DNA of 46,405 bases from DASWJQ01 sp036397095 (GTDB taxonomy: Bacteria; Chloroflexota; Anaerolineae; Anaerolineales; E44-bin32), in NCBI GenBank assembly GCA_036397095.1, contig DASWJQ010000100.1:1-46405 (forward strand), written 5' to 3'. The translations under genes and the position numbers were made by a program. Below the pieces are notes generated by a model that saw nothing but the letters and a program-made list of their open reading frames with translations, did not search any database and had not been told where the DNA came from. This document shows, piece by piece, positions 16,362 to 24,476 of this stretch; the stretch's first letter is position 1; each line of letters opens with the position of its first letter.

Positions 16362-17051
16362 TTACGGGTTGATGACCGGAATGCTCTCGCAGGGTCCGCT
16401 GGCGTTCATCTCCACCTCAGCTATGAATCCGGTCACGCCAGGGGTGTTGGCCTGGCCGCCATCGACAAACAGCCAACCGGTCGGTGTGCGCCCTAGGACG
16501 GCCGCAAATTGGCCGACATCAAGCATGCCATTGACCGCCGAAGCCGGATCGGCCGCCGCACGCACCTCGACCGGTCCCATTGACATCTGATAGCAAACCC
16601 CGTAGAGAGGCACCCAGGGTTCGGTCGGTATGGCGGTGCAATCGCCGCTCAGGATCAAGCCAGCGCCCGGCGCTATCCAGCGCAGGCGGAATACGCCGAT
16701 GTTGGCGGCCTGGGCCACGCCCGGGTCGAAGCCGAGCCAGCCGGCGCTGCTCATAGCGCTGATTTCGATTGGAAGGTCGGGCGACAGGCTGCCAAAGACA
16801 TCGGCCAACAGGTAGGGGCGGCTGAACACGGTGGTTTCGACAGCGGCTTCGGCCTGGCAGAAGCCGGTACCGGCCGGGAACGGTGTGTCACCTGGCACGG
16901 GCGTCGGTCCCGGGGTGTCGGTTGGCGGCAGTGTGGATGGAACCGGCGTGGCGCTGGCTGGTGGCGCCGCGGTTGGCAGGAGGGGCGGGAGCGTGCAGGC
17001 CAAAGTAGCCAACGCCATCGCAACCACCAGGCAGCCAATCCGACGTTTCAT
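16362..17051 (-). CDS. Lipoprotein with Pro/Thr-rich linker and SH3-like C-terminal domain
   Basis: 229 residues. Signal peptide with lipobox LATLAC (lipid-modified C19), then a Pro/Thr/Ala linker (about 25-60) typical of Chloroflexota surface proteins. A middle domain of unknown type contains five cysteines in all after the lipobox. The C-terminal part resembles a bacterial SH3-like module (VEVRAAADPASAVNGMLDVG, then QFAAVLGRTPTGWLFVDGG). It is probably anchored outside the membrane; the ligand is unknown. ATG 17051 is preceded by GGAGGAAAACCC. A -35/-10 pair lies about 60 bp upstream. It is divergent from the YceI gene. The SH3-like part is shared in kind with the lipoprotein at 20969-21778. 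Confidence 0.75.
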   Translation of the reverse strand: MKRRIGCLVVAMALATLACTLPPLLPTAAPPASATPVPSTLPPTDTPGPTPVPGDTPFPAGTGFCQAEAAVETTVFSRPYLLADVFGSLSPDLPIEISAMSSAGWLGFDPGVAQAANIGVFRLRWIAPGAGLILSGDCTAIPTEPWVPLYGVCYQMSMGPVEVRAAADPASAVNGMLDVGQFAAVLGRTPTGWLFVDGGQANTPGVTGFIAEVEMNASGPCESIPVINP

Positions 17052-17112
17052 GGGTTTTCCTCCGGCTTGATTCGGCAGCCAACTTGATTGCTGGCTGGCG
17101 CCCTCATGCCCC

Positions 17113-17140
17113 ATTGTACGGACATAGCAGGCCGCGGCAA
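17113..17140 (-). promoter_or_regulatory. Promoter of the SH3-like lipoprotein gene
   Basis: On the minus strand, TTGCCG (17140-17135), a 16-bp spacer and TACAAT (17118-17113). The predicted transcript would start near 17106, giving a 5' leader of about 55 nt carrying GGAGG before the ATG at 17051. Confidence 0.5.
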
Positions 17141-17328
17141 CCAGACCTTGTTCCCACGAGCCAACCGCATCTCAGCATAGCAGGCTCCCGTCCAATTCGC
17201 GTCAGGCGGGTTACGCGCTCGGCTCTTCTCAGGGCGCGAGGCAGTCTGAAGGAAACCCACGTATGCCCGCAGGCCATGATTGCGGGTATCATGCCCCCGG
17301 TAGTGCAGCAGCGACAAACAGGAGTGGT

Positions 17329-18093
17329 ATGCTCACACAGGGCAGGTCGACCGTGATGATGGGCGCGCTGATGGCGCTGGTAGTGACGGCTTGTGGCGGG
17401 GCGCCGCCGGCAGCGCCGACCGCCGAGCCGACACAACCGGCAACGCTGGCGTCGGCCGAGCCGCCAGCAGGGACAGGCGGCAATGGCTGGCTGTTGACCG
17501 GTGAGAGCGAAGCCCGCTTCGTAATCGACGAAGTGTTGGCGGGCCAGGACAATACCGTTGTGGGTGTGACCCAGGCGGTCGAAGGTAGCTTCCAGCTGGA
17601 TCCGGCGGCGCCCAAGCAGGCGACATTCGATCCGATTCGAATCGATCTCGACACGCTGGCGACAGACGACAACCGACGCAATCGCGCCCTGCGGCAATTC
17701 ATCCTGCAATCAGGCCAGGAACAGTTCCGCCATGCCGTCTTCCAAATCCAGTCGATCGATGGACTTCCGGCAGCGATCGAAGTCGGCCAAGAGTATCCAT
17801 TGGCGCTGGCGGGAGATTTGACCATCCATGGAGTCACCTTGCCTGTGAGCTTTCAGGGTAGGGCGAGTCTGGTTGACGCGGACCGGATTGAAGGCAGCTT
17901 CGCCACCACCATTGCCTATGCCGATTTCGATCTGACCATCCCTAATGTGCCCCTGGTGGCCAGCGTAGAAGACACGCTCGAGCTGCAGTTCGATTTCGTG
18001 GCGGTTAAGGGCCGAGCAACCACAAAGGCGCCAAGAACACAAAGCGTCTCCGGGGGGCACAAAGCAAAGGCACCCTCAGCCCTCAGCTCATAG
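17329..18093 (+). CDS. YceI-family lipoprotein
   Basis: 254 residues. Signal peptide with lipobox LVVTAC (C22), an Ala/Pro/Thr linker to about 45, then a YceI-type lipocalin-like beta-barrel: ESEARFVIDEVLAGQDNTVV, FDPIRIDLDTLATDDNRRN, LRQFILQSGQEQFRHAVFQ, GDLTIHGVTLPVSFQ and a final strand ending FDFVAVKG. YceI proteins bind long lipids such as polyprenyl pyrophosphates or isoprenoid quinones; a UbiA gene lies 1.1 kb away. ATG 17329 has AGGAG 4 nt upstream. The last ~26 residues (RATTKAPRTQSVSGGHKAKA and on) are not part of the domain: they are translated from an intergenic repeat that has run into the gene's 3' end. Confidence 0.85.
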   Translation: MLTQGRSTVMMGALMALVVTACGGAPPAAPTAEPTQPATLASAEPPAGTGGNGWLLTGESEARFVIDEVLAGQDNTVVGVTQAVEGSFQLDPAAPKQATFDPIRIDLDTLATDDNRRNRALRQFILQSGQEQFRHAVFQIQSIDGLPAAIEVGQEYPLALAGDLTIHGVTLPVSFQGRASLVDADRIEGSFATTIAYADFDLTIPNVPLVASVEDTLELQFDFVAVKGRATTKAPRTQSVSGGHKAKAPSALSS

Positions 18094-18153
18094 CGTCCAG
18101 CTGACGGCTGAACGCTGAAAGCTCGGCGTCTGGTGCTTGGCGCTTGGTGCTGG
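18019..18153. repeat. Degenerate intergenic repeat tract, locus 1
   Basis: ACCACAAAGGCGCCAAGAAC and the following ACAAAGCG (18019-18046) are followed by AGCTGACGGCTGAACGCTGA (18099-18118) and by AGCTCGGCGTCTGGTGC with two more GCTTGG(C/T)GCT units. The same words occur at 26392-26470, and the CACAAAG part at 33031-33056 on the other strand. The first half lies inside the YceI coding region. Confidence 0.7.
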
Positions 18154-18567
18154 CTGCCCCTGCCGGTTTGTGCCGGCCACACACTTGTGCTTCAATCTCC
18201 TCGTGCCGCCGTCGCCCGGGCCCGACAACTTGGACGCGTACGCGACGGCAGCCCCCTAACATCAGGACGTTCTCTCTATCTGGGTCGGCTGCGCTGCCTC
18301 CATTCATGCCTCACTTCCGGCGTTAGTCCTCATATCGTCGTTTCTACTCCAGGAATCGCGGCCCAGGTCGGTGTCACAAATACCTGCCGGTGAGCGTTTT
18401 GGATTCAGCCTGCCGGAAGCGCAGCGCCCACGCGGCGTAGCCTTTGAGTGTCAAGTCCGGGCCGAATCTGGGCCTGATCAATCGGCTCCATGGTGGCCAC
18501 CCGCAGGACAGGAACGCAGCCGAGCCTGGCAGTCGTCATTGCTCGGCCATGGGAGAAGGAGTAACTG
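18154..18567. other. Spacer before the first large secreted protein
   Basis: About 410 bp with no convincing gene; the open frames here lack ribosome sites and have shadow-like composition. It presumably holds the promoter for the 18568 gene, but I cannot fix one. The last 17 nt provide GGGAGAAGGAG for that start. Confidence 0.4.
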
Positions 18568-20892
18568 ATGGTGAAGTCAAGGTGGCTGTTGGCCGTCGGC
18601 TGCGGCACGCTGTTGGTGGCGGCGCTGGCGGTTGGCGGGGTGTTTGCCTGGCGTTCCTACCAGGCATATGTGGCCGAAGCCAGTGGACAGGCCGCCAATC
18701 TGGGCTTGTCCGTGTGGGTCAACAACCCGCAGGATCAAAGCCAGCTGCCGGCGGGCTCGCAGATTCTGGTCGAGGCCAACGGACACGGTCCCAATCCAAT
18801 TGTGCTGATGGAATTATGGGGAGATGGCCAATTCATCGAGGCCGCTTCCTCGCCGGATGGACTGACCCCCGGGGGCGTTGGCCTGCATTGGCAGCCACTG
18901 GACCTGGGCGAGCATACCTTGTTCGTCCGCGGCTACGACTCCGAAGGGAAACAAGCGACTTCAACCCTGGTGCGGCTAGCCAGCGTCGATCCGGCCGATG
19001 CCAATGTGGAAGACGCGGACATGGCCTATGCTGCCATCGGCCCCAGCGCTCCCAGTGGTGGCGGGGGAGGTGGCGGCGGCCCGGCTGGCGGCGACGATGT
19101 CACGCCGATCTCCAATCCCGAGCCGCCGGACCCCGTAGAGCTGCAGCCACCGGACGGTGAAGGGCCGGTCTTGTTGCTGACCAAGAGCCCAGATCTGTTT
19201 GACTGGATCGGTGGGTTCATCCCCGCCGCTTCGGCGCCGGCGCCGCCCAACTTGAACCGGGCCGTTGAAGGCTGCAAGGTGCGCCTGTTCATCGGCGACC
19301 AGAGCGACAACGAAGCCGGCTTCAAGGTCTACCGGCAGGGGCCCGGCATGAACAACTTCAGCCAGGTGGCCACGCTCGACTCCTACCCCGGACCGGCTTT
19401 CACCTGGGAGCAGCAGGACCAGTACGGCCAGATCAGCTACTACGTCACGGCCTACAACAACCAGGGGGAGGCGGCCAGTAATGTGGTTAGTGTCGGTATC
19501 GAAGACGAGAACTGTGCGCCGGACAACGGGCCGATCCTGCAGATCAGTCTGGTTGATTTCGGTGCGCCCCAACCGATCCCCCAGAGCTACTGCTATTACT
19601 CGCTGGGTGGGGCCTTCTGGGATCGCTACCCCTCCAACCCGAACGAGTACTTCCCATTCTCGGGCGATGACCCGCTGCCCCTGGCCGAGTACCTGTCCTC
19701 CGACGAGGCCGACTTCTTCGCCTTGGAGTGCTGGGGTTGGATCGGCGGCGACCTTGAACTGCTCGGCAAGTGGGAGTGGGACCTGGCGGAAGGGGGCGCC
19801 GGGCCGGCGACGGACACGACGCCCGGATCGGGCGCCGGGGACGTAGACATCGGGATAGCGGTCGACGATGCCGTCATCACCGAGAGTGGTCCACCCGAAT
19901 TCCACTTGCCGACCCATCTATACATCCCCGTGCCCTACCCATGGTGGTCATCTTCACCGCAGACCTGCGCTGACTATGGCGGGATCGCCAATCCGATCGT
20001 GCTTGGCTTGATCTGTGGTGACGTAGCTGACGACATCGACTTTGTGGTGTGGATCACCCACGATTCCTGCCCCGCCGTCAGCCAGGGTTGGGCTGGTGAG
20101 TGCTACACGCAAGATGACATCATCGGTTATCGGGTCTACGACACGCTGCACAACGGCGGCAATACGCCGGTGGATGTCATCGACGCCCCGCTAAGCATCT
20201 ACTTCCTGATCGAAGACAACAGCTGCGCTGCCCGCCATGTGCAGGTGTCATCGCTGGTGGAGGAAGATGGGGAAATCCTCGAATCGCAGCGCAGCTACAA
20301 CGTGTACTACCCCGGCAATCCGGACTGTCCGTTCCTGACCGGTGCCGAGACCCGCGACTTCTCCTTCTCGTGGGACACGATTGATTTCTCGGTCGGCAAT
20401 ATCGACGACGGGGTCGATGCCGAGGATGACGCCGAGGGCTATGGCTACCTTAAGGTGTGGACGCAGAGCGGCTTTGTCCGCTACTTCACTTTGAGCGAAA
20501 TGGGCCACAGCATCGCCGAGTCCCTCGGCGGTATCGAACATGCCAATGTCTACGAATTCGACGACGACGACGGTCCCAATCCATACAGCTGGCCCAATAT
20601 CCCATTGGCCCAAACGACCGGCGGGCCGTGCCAGATCTATCTGTCATGCAGTTACGGCACGGGCAACCACCATGTGATCGTGCCTCTATACCGGGATGAT
20701 GTGGCCTATGTCACGGTCCGGCTGTGGGATGCCGATCCCGACCAAAACGATGACAAGATCTGCCACACGAACACCTGGGCCTTCAGCGCCGACTCGGTTG
20801 ACCTGGCCGGCGGGACGCAGAGCGGCGATATCGCCGGCAATCACTCCAGCGCCCACTGTGTGGTTGACTTCCACGTCAATGCGACCGACTAG
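18568..20892 (+). CDS. Large secreted or membrane-anchored multidomain protein (paralogue A)
   Basis: 774 residues, no recognised family as a whole. One N-terminal membrane segment (about 5-27) serves as signal or anchor. Residues 45-150 form an Ig-like domain of the kind seen in many Chloroflexota surface proteins (PIVLMELWGDGQ, LGEHTLFVRGYDSEG). A Gly8 run and acidic/Pro linker follow (about 160-235). Then come a fibronectin-III-like domain (GCKVRLFIGDQSDNEAGFKV), a YCYYSLGGAFWDRYP/ALECWGWIGGDLELLG module, a second beta-rich domain, and a C-terminal acidic beta domain (FSVGNIDDGVDAEDDAEGYG, LWDADPDQNDDKIC) that may bind calcium. Many paired cysteines fit an extracytoplasmic site. GGGAGAAGGAG precedes ATG 18568. 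The gene at 21949 has the same architecture. Confidence 0.8.
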   Translation: MVKSRWLLAVGCGTLLVAALAVGGVFAWRSYQAYVAEASGQAANLGLSVWVNNPQDQSQLPAGSQILVEANGHGPNPIVLMELWGDGQFIEAASSPDGLTPGGVGLHWQPLDLGEHTLFVRGYDSEGKQATSTLVRLASVDPADANVEDADMAYAAIGPSAPSGGGGGGGGPAGGDDVTPISNPEPPDPVELQPPDGEGPVLLLTKSPDLFDWIGGFIPAASAPAPPNLNRAVEGCKVRLFIGDQSDNEAGFKVYRQGPGMNNFSQVATLDSYPGPAFTWEQQDQYGQISYYVTAYNNQGEAASNVVSVGIEDENCAPDNGPILQISLVDFGAPQPIPQSYCYYSLGGAFWDRYPSNPNEYFPFSGDDPLPLAEYLSSDEADFFALECWGWIGGDLELLGKWEWDLAEGGAGPATDTTPGSGAGDVDIGIAVDDAVITESGPPEFHLPTHLYIPVPYPWWSSSPQTCADYGGIANPIVLGLICGDVADDIDFVVWITHDSCPAVSQGWAGECYTQDDIIGYRVYDTLHNGGNTPVDVIDAPLSIYFLIEDNSCAARHVQVSSLVEEDGEILESQRSYNVYYPGNPDCPFLTGAETRDFSFSWDTIDFSVGNIDDGVDAEDDAEGYGYLKVWTQSGFVRYFTLSEMGHSIAESLGGIEHANVYEFDDDDGPNPYSWPNIPLAQTTGGPCQIYLSCSYGTGNHHVIVPLYRDDVAYVTVRLWDADPDQNDDKICHTNTWAFSADSVDLAGGTQSGDIAGNHSSAHCVVDFHVNATD

Positions 20893-20968
20893 TAGGAACT
20901 TGGCTCTGCGTGCCGGCTCGAAACCTCCGGTGCCGACAAAGCCGGTGAACAAACGGGAGAGAAGTGAG

Positions 20969-21778
20969 ATGAATGGAACACGCAAGACCAACAAGCTGCT
21001 GCTTCTGACCCTGATGGGGATCGCCCTCGTGGCCGCTAGCTGCGGGCCTCAGGCACCCGCAATTGCATTGGGGCCCTCCGTGTGGATCGACAAGCCGCTG
21101 CCCGGGAGCACGATCCCGGTTGCCCCCTATGAAGTCGTGTCGCACGCCAGCAGCCCGCAAGGCATTATGTCTTTCGAGTTGTCGGTCGATGGCGAGGTGA
21201 TCGCCACCAATGATGTCCCGGCCGACCAGCAGGGCGAAACCCTGGCCTACATTATGCAGGTCTGGGTGCCCGACGGTCCGGGAGTCTACGAGCTCTCGGT
21301 GCGGGCGATGGACACCGCCGGCGACTTTGGGCCGATGGCCGCCGTAATGGTGACCGTTGGCGAGGTGGATGAAGAGGTCCCGCCGGACCCCATCGAACCG
21401 GACGAAGAAGCGACCCCGACCGTGGAGGCCGAGGCCGGCGCCTGCACTTTCGAGGCAGTCAGCAATTTGTTCTGCCGCAGCGGAGAGGGCACGCGCTTCG
21501 AAGCGGTTGACAGCTTCACACCCGGTCAGATGGCCGCCATCATGGGCATGAGTTCGGATGGCAACTTCTGGTGGGTCGATGGCCCGCTCAGCGGCCGCAT
21601 GTGCACCGTGCCGCAGGGCGAGCAGTTTGGCCTGGTCACCGGCGACTGCTCGGGCATCCCCAGCTTCACGCCGCAGCCCACGCCAACTGACACCGCAGTC
21701 CCGGTCACCAACACGCCGACGGCCTCGCCGACACCAACACGCACGCCGACCGTTACACCGATCCCACCGCCGGCCTGA
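20969..21778 (+). CDS. Ig-like/SH3-like lipoprotein with Pro/Thr tail
   Basis: 269 residues. Lipobox VAASC (C25). Residues 37-130 are an Ig-like domain of the same type as the N-termini of both flanking large proteins (SVWIDKPLPGSTIPVAPYEV, SFELSVDGEVIA, GVYELSVRAMDTAGDFGP). After an acidic linker, residues about 158-225 form a small Cys-rich SH3-like module (NLFCRSGEGTRFEAVDSFTP, WWVDGPLSG). The C-terminus is a Pro/Thr repeat (NTPTASPTPTRTPTVTP). ATG 20969 follows GGGAGAGAAGTGAG and lies 76 bp after paralogue A. The gene probably belongs to one surface-protein unit with its neighbours. The lipid anchor is N-terminal, so the Pro/Thr tail is free; it might reach into or bind cell-wall or sheath material. 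Confidence 0.8.
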   Translation: MNGTRKTNKLLLLTLMGIALVAASCGPQAPAIALGPSVWIDKPLPGSTIPVAPYEVVSHASSPQGIMSFELSVDGEVIATNDVPADQQGETLAYIMQVWVPDGPGVYELSVRAMDTAGDFGPMAAVMVTVGEVDEEVPPDPIEPDEEATPTVEAEAGACTFEAVSNLFCRSGEGTRFEAVDSFTPGQMAAIMGMSSDGNFWWVDGPLSGRMCTVPQGEQFGLVTGDCSGIPSFTPQPTPTDTAVPVTNTPTASPTPTRTPTVTPIPPPA

Positions 21779-21792
21779 GTTGGTCGAGGGCG

Positions 21793-21824
21793 CGGGGAGC
21801 CCGGGCACCCTGCCGGGCTCCCCG
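21793..21824. terminator. Strong GC hairpin between the lipoprotein and paralogue B
   Basis: CGGGGAGCCCGG (21793-21804) and CCGGGCTCCCCG (21813-21824) form a perfect 12-bp stem with an 8-nt loop, 15 nt after the lipoprotein stop. There is no T-tract on either strand, so it could pause, stabilise or partly terminate rather than act as a classic intrinsic terminator. Confidence 0.5.
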
Positions 21825-21948
21825 GCCGAGGCATCGATCCGGAAGCATTGGCCGGTTGAAGGCGGGCCTGCTAATTGGCATTCTCGCCAAGACTTGGTGA
21901 GTTCGGGAATGTGCCGTGGGTCTGACAGAGTAAAGGTAGGCGTGGCCG

Positions 21949-24315
21949 ATGAATAAGACGACACCCTGGCTTCTGGCCGCCGGCGTAGGCTTGCTATTGA
22001 TGCTGGCGCTCGCCGTGGCAGCCGTGTTTGCCTATCAGGCGCTTCAACCGCCCGATCCCGGTGACTTGGCAGCACTGCGGCCGGTCGTCCAAATCACTTC
22101 GCCGAGCGCCGGCGATCAATTGGCGGAAAATGAGCTGGTGTTGGTGACAGTAGATGCTCTTGGGGGTACCGGGTTCGAAGCGATTGAGCTGTGGATCGAC
22201 GGCGTGCATCAAGGCACACACCGCGATCTCGGCCCGACTCAAGGTGGGGCGGAGGTCACCTTCGCCTGGCACCCAGCCGGGGTCGGCTTCCATATCCTTT
22301 CGGCACGTGCGGCCGACAGCCGCGGCGGCTACAGCACGTCGGCCAGTGTGGCGGTGCTTGTGGCGGCTAAGCCAGGGGTGGGGGAAGACGATGACCGCGC
22401 TGCCAGTTCGCCGGGTTTGGTGCTGCCGGTTTCGGACGATGTAGGTGGTGGTCCGGCCGGCCCCAGCGGCGACGCCCAGACAGCCGCGCCGTGGTCGGGC
22501 AATCCGCTCGACCAGCTGGGGGGCCAGGCTGAGGCAGTGCCGGTCGCGCCAGAGTTGGCGGCCGAGCTCGATGGCTGCGCAGTGCAACTTTCGATCAACG
22601 ACCTATCCGACAACGAAGACGGCTTTGTGGTTAACCGCCAGGCGCTGCAGGCTCCGGCGGCGGTCGAGGTGGCCGCCCTGGGCGATCATGATGGCAGCGG
22701 CTGGATCGAGACGTCGGACGTGCCCGGCGCTGGCTCCTACGCCTACACCGTGACCGCCTTCAACGATCAAGGCGGTTCGGACAGCAATCCGGTCCCGATC
22801 GCCATCGATCCCGCGGATTGTCCGGCAAGCGAGCAGGCTGGCCAGACCATGCAGCTTCAGCTGGCCAATCTCCAGTTGGGGCCGGCTGTAATCGATGCCT
22901 ACTGCTACCGCAGTCTGAATCAAGGCGCCTGGGATCGCTGGCCTGCGACCGGTTTCTTCCAGCCGGAAGAAGGTGGGTTCCTGCCGGCCGGGGAAACATG
23001 GGAGATCTTTCTAGGCGGCGATGGTGAAGAGATCGATGAATCCGACTTGAGTCTGGCGCTGCAATGTTGGGGCTGGCAAGCCGGCCACCTGCAGCTGATT
23101 GGGGAAGTTGAGCAGGGGTTGGGGGAGCAGGGGCCCGGCCAATGGGCCCTGAACGACGGCGCATTCTCTGTCGAGTTGGTCAAAGAGATCGGCCAAGGCC
23201 GTCTGGGCTACATTCCAATAGGCACCGAATTCGAAACGCTTGATATCGGCCCCGGAAGCTGGGGAGACTGGGCGCTGTTCAAGTTGGGCATGCAGATGCC
23301 GCGGCCGATTGCCTTCACCACGACAAGCTCCGAAACCTGTACCGACCATCTAACGCCCGAGGCGCAAAACCTGTTGGGCACCATCCTGTTCTGCACACCC
23401 TGGCCGGGCTATACCACGGGCATCGCCAGCGACAACCCGCAGCATTATCTGGCCTGGTTGCCGACCGGTCCGTGTCTGGGGGGTTTGGGAGCCGGACCAT
23501 GCAAGTCCTATGACCAGTGGCTGTCCGAAGCCGATAAAGTTGGCTACACCGTCACCTACTGGACCGACGACGTGTCTGACTACAAGTACTCGGTGAGCGC
23601 ACCTTATCACACCGTCTATGTCATCAAGCCGCTGTCTTGCCAGACCTTCCGCGCCTTCACAGTGCAGATGTGGGCCCAGGTTGACGCCGGCACGGTCTAC
23701 GGACCGAACAGCCAGCCGGTCAGCATCCCGTGCGTCAAGCCAAACAAAGGCATCGCCACGGTGTATGTCACCTTCGACAACTTGCGCTTCGAGTGGATCG
23801 ACGACGGGGAAAGCGAGCCGCAGGACATCGAAATCTACAGTGTGTTCAAGGCGTGGACATCGGCAGAGACCGTAGAGATCTGGCAGGCGCGCCAATCGGA
23901 TTGGGACGGTGACTGTCCCTCCGAGGCCTTCTCAGGGACGCTCAACACCTCCGGCGTCCTGGGACTGGGCTGCCGCCAGTCGGTGGGGGTGGTTCTCGGT
24001 GGGCACAACCTGGCGAATTTCCCCATGTGCATCAAACCCTGCAACGAGAACTGGTATGCGCCAGGGCGCAACCAGATTGCACTGGCCGTGCCCGAAGGCG
24101 AGCCGATCCACTTGCTCTACAGCATCATGGACTACGACTCGGCCTCAGCCAACGACTCGGTCTGCTTCCACACCGGGCAGACTGAGACGCACACCTATGA
24201 GGAATGGCAGGCGCTCGAGGAGGACAGCTTCTGGATGAACAGTTTCGCCTCGGACAGCGGCGACTGCCAGCTGCGGATCATCCTGGAAGGTGCGCTGTCC
24301 GTCTCCGGCAACTAG
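21949..24315 (+). CDS. Large secreted or membrane-anchored multidomain protein (paralogue B)
   Basis: 788 residues with the same domain order as the 18568 protein. N-terminal membrane segment (about 7-29); Ig-like domain (VVQITSPSAGDQLAENELVL, FEAIELWIDGVHQGTH); Gly/Pro linker; fibronectin-III-like domain (GCAVQLSINDLSDNEDGFVV, SYAYTVTAFNDQGGSDSNP). Next is the AYCYRSLNQGAWDRWP/LALQCWGWQAGHLQLIG module, then a further beta domain with VGYTVTYWTDDVSDYKYSV. The C-terminal domain carries FEWIDDGESEPQDIEIYSVF and IMDYDSASANDSVC. Similarity to paralogue A is clear but spread out, so the duplication is old. Starts at ATG 21949, 170 bp after the lipoprotein gene. Function unknown; likely extracytoplasmic. 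Confidence 0.8.
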   Translation: MNKTTPWLLAAGVGLLLMLALAVAAVFAYQALQPPDPGDLAALRPVVQITSPSAGDQLAENELVLVTVDALGGTGFEAIELWIDGVHQGTHRDLGPTQGGAEVTFAWHPAGVGFHILSARAADSRGGYSTSASVAVLVAAKPGVGEDDDRAASSPGLVLPVSDDVGGGPAGPSGDAQTAAPWSGNPLDQLGGQAEAVPVAPELAAELDGCAVQLSINDLSDNEDGFVVNRQALQAPAAVEVAALGDHDGSGWIETSDVPGAGSYAYTVTAFNDQGGSDSNPVPIAIDPADCPASEQAGQTMQLQLANLQLGPAVIDAYCYRSLNQGAWDRWPATGFFQPEEGGFLPAGETWEIFLGGDGEEIDESDLSLALQCWGWQAGHLQLIGEVEQGLGEQGPGQWALNDGAFSVELVKEIGQGRLGYIPIGTEFETLDIGPGSWGDWALFKLGMQMPRPIAFTTTSSETCTDHLTPEAQNLLGTILFCTPWPGYTTGIASDNPQHYLAWLPTGPCLGGLGAGPCKSYDQWLSEADKVGYTVTYWTDDVSDYKYSVSAPYHTVYVIKPLSCQTFRAFTVQMWAQVDAGTVYGPNSQPVSIPCVKPNKGIATVYVTFDNLRFEWIDDGESEPQDIEIYSVFKAWTSAETVEIWQARQSDWDGDCPSEAFSGTLNTSGVLGLGCRQSVGVVLGGHNLANFPMCIKPCNENWYAPGRNQIALAVPEGEPIHLLYSIMDYDSASANDSVCFHTGQTETHTYEEWQALEEDSFWMNSFASDSGDCQLRIILEGALSVSGN

Positions 24316-24337
24316 AATCGTCGGCCCGCAACTTATC

Positions 24338-24378
24338 CAAGTCAACTGCCTGCCCGTCCGGGCTGGCGGTTTGACTTG
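24338..24378. terminator. Long hairpin after paralogue B
   Basis: CAAGTCAA (24338-24345) pairs with TTGACTTG (24371-24378). CTGCC pairs with GGCGG inside it, and GCCC/GGGC forms the tip, giving a nearly continuous stem of about 17 bp. It begins 23 nt past the stop at 24315. No T-tract follows, so termination is only probable. Confidence 0.45.
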
Positions 24379-24476
24379 TCCGCACACACCCAAACCAACT
24401 CACACAGGGAGTATCATGGGGCCCTTGCCCGGTACGAGATTGGTGCCAGTGTGGCGGTAGGAAGGCCCTCGGATTG

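Noticed and set aside
18133..18393. Small open frames in the spacer before the first large secreted protein
   Set aside because: No ribosome site, composition unlike coding neighbours, and they begin inside a repeat tract.
20876..22075. Minus-strand open frame opposite the Ig/SH3 lipoprotein, and a similar one at 18976-19917
   Set aside because: Antisense to real exported proteins with signal peptides and ribosome sites; no domain, biased composition.
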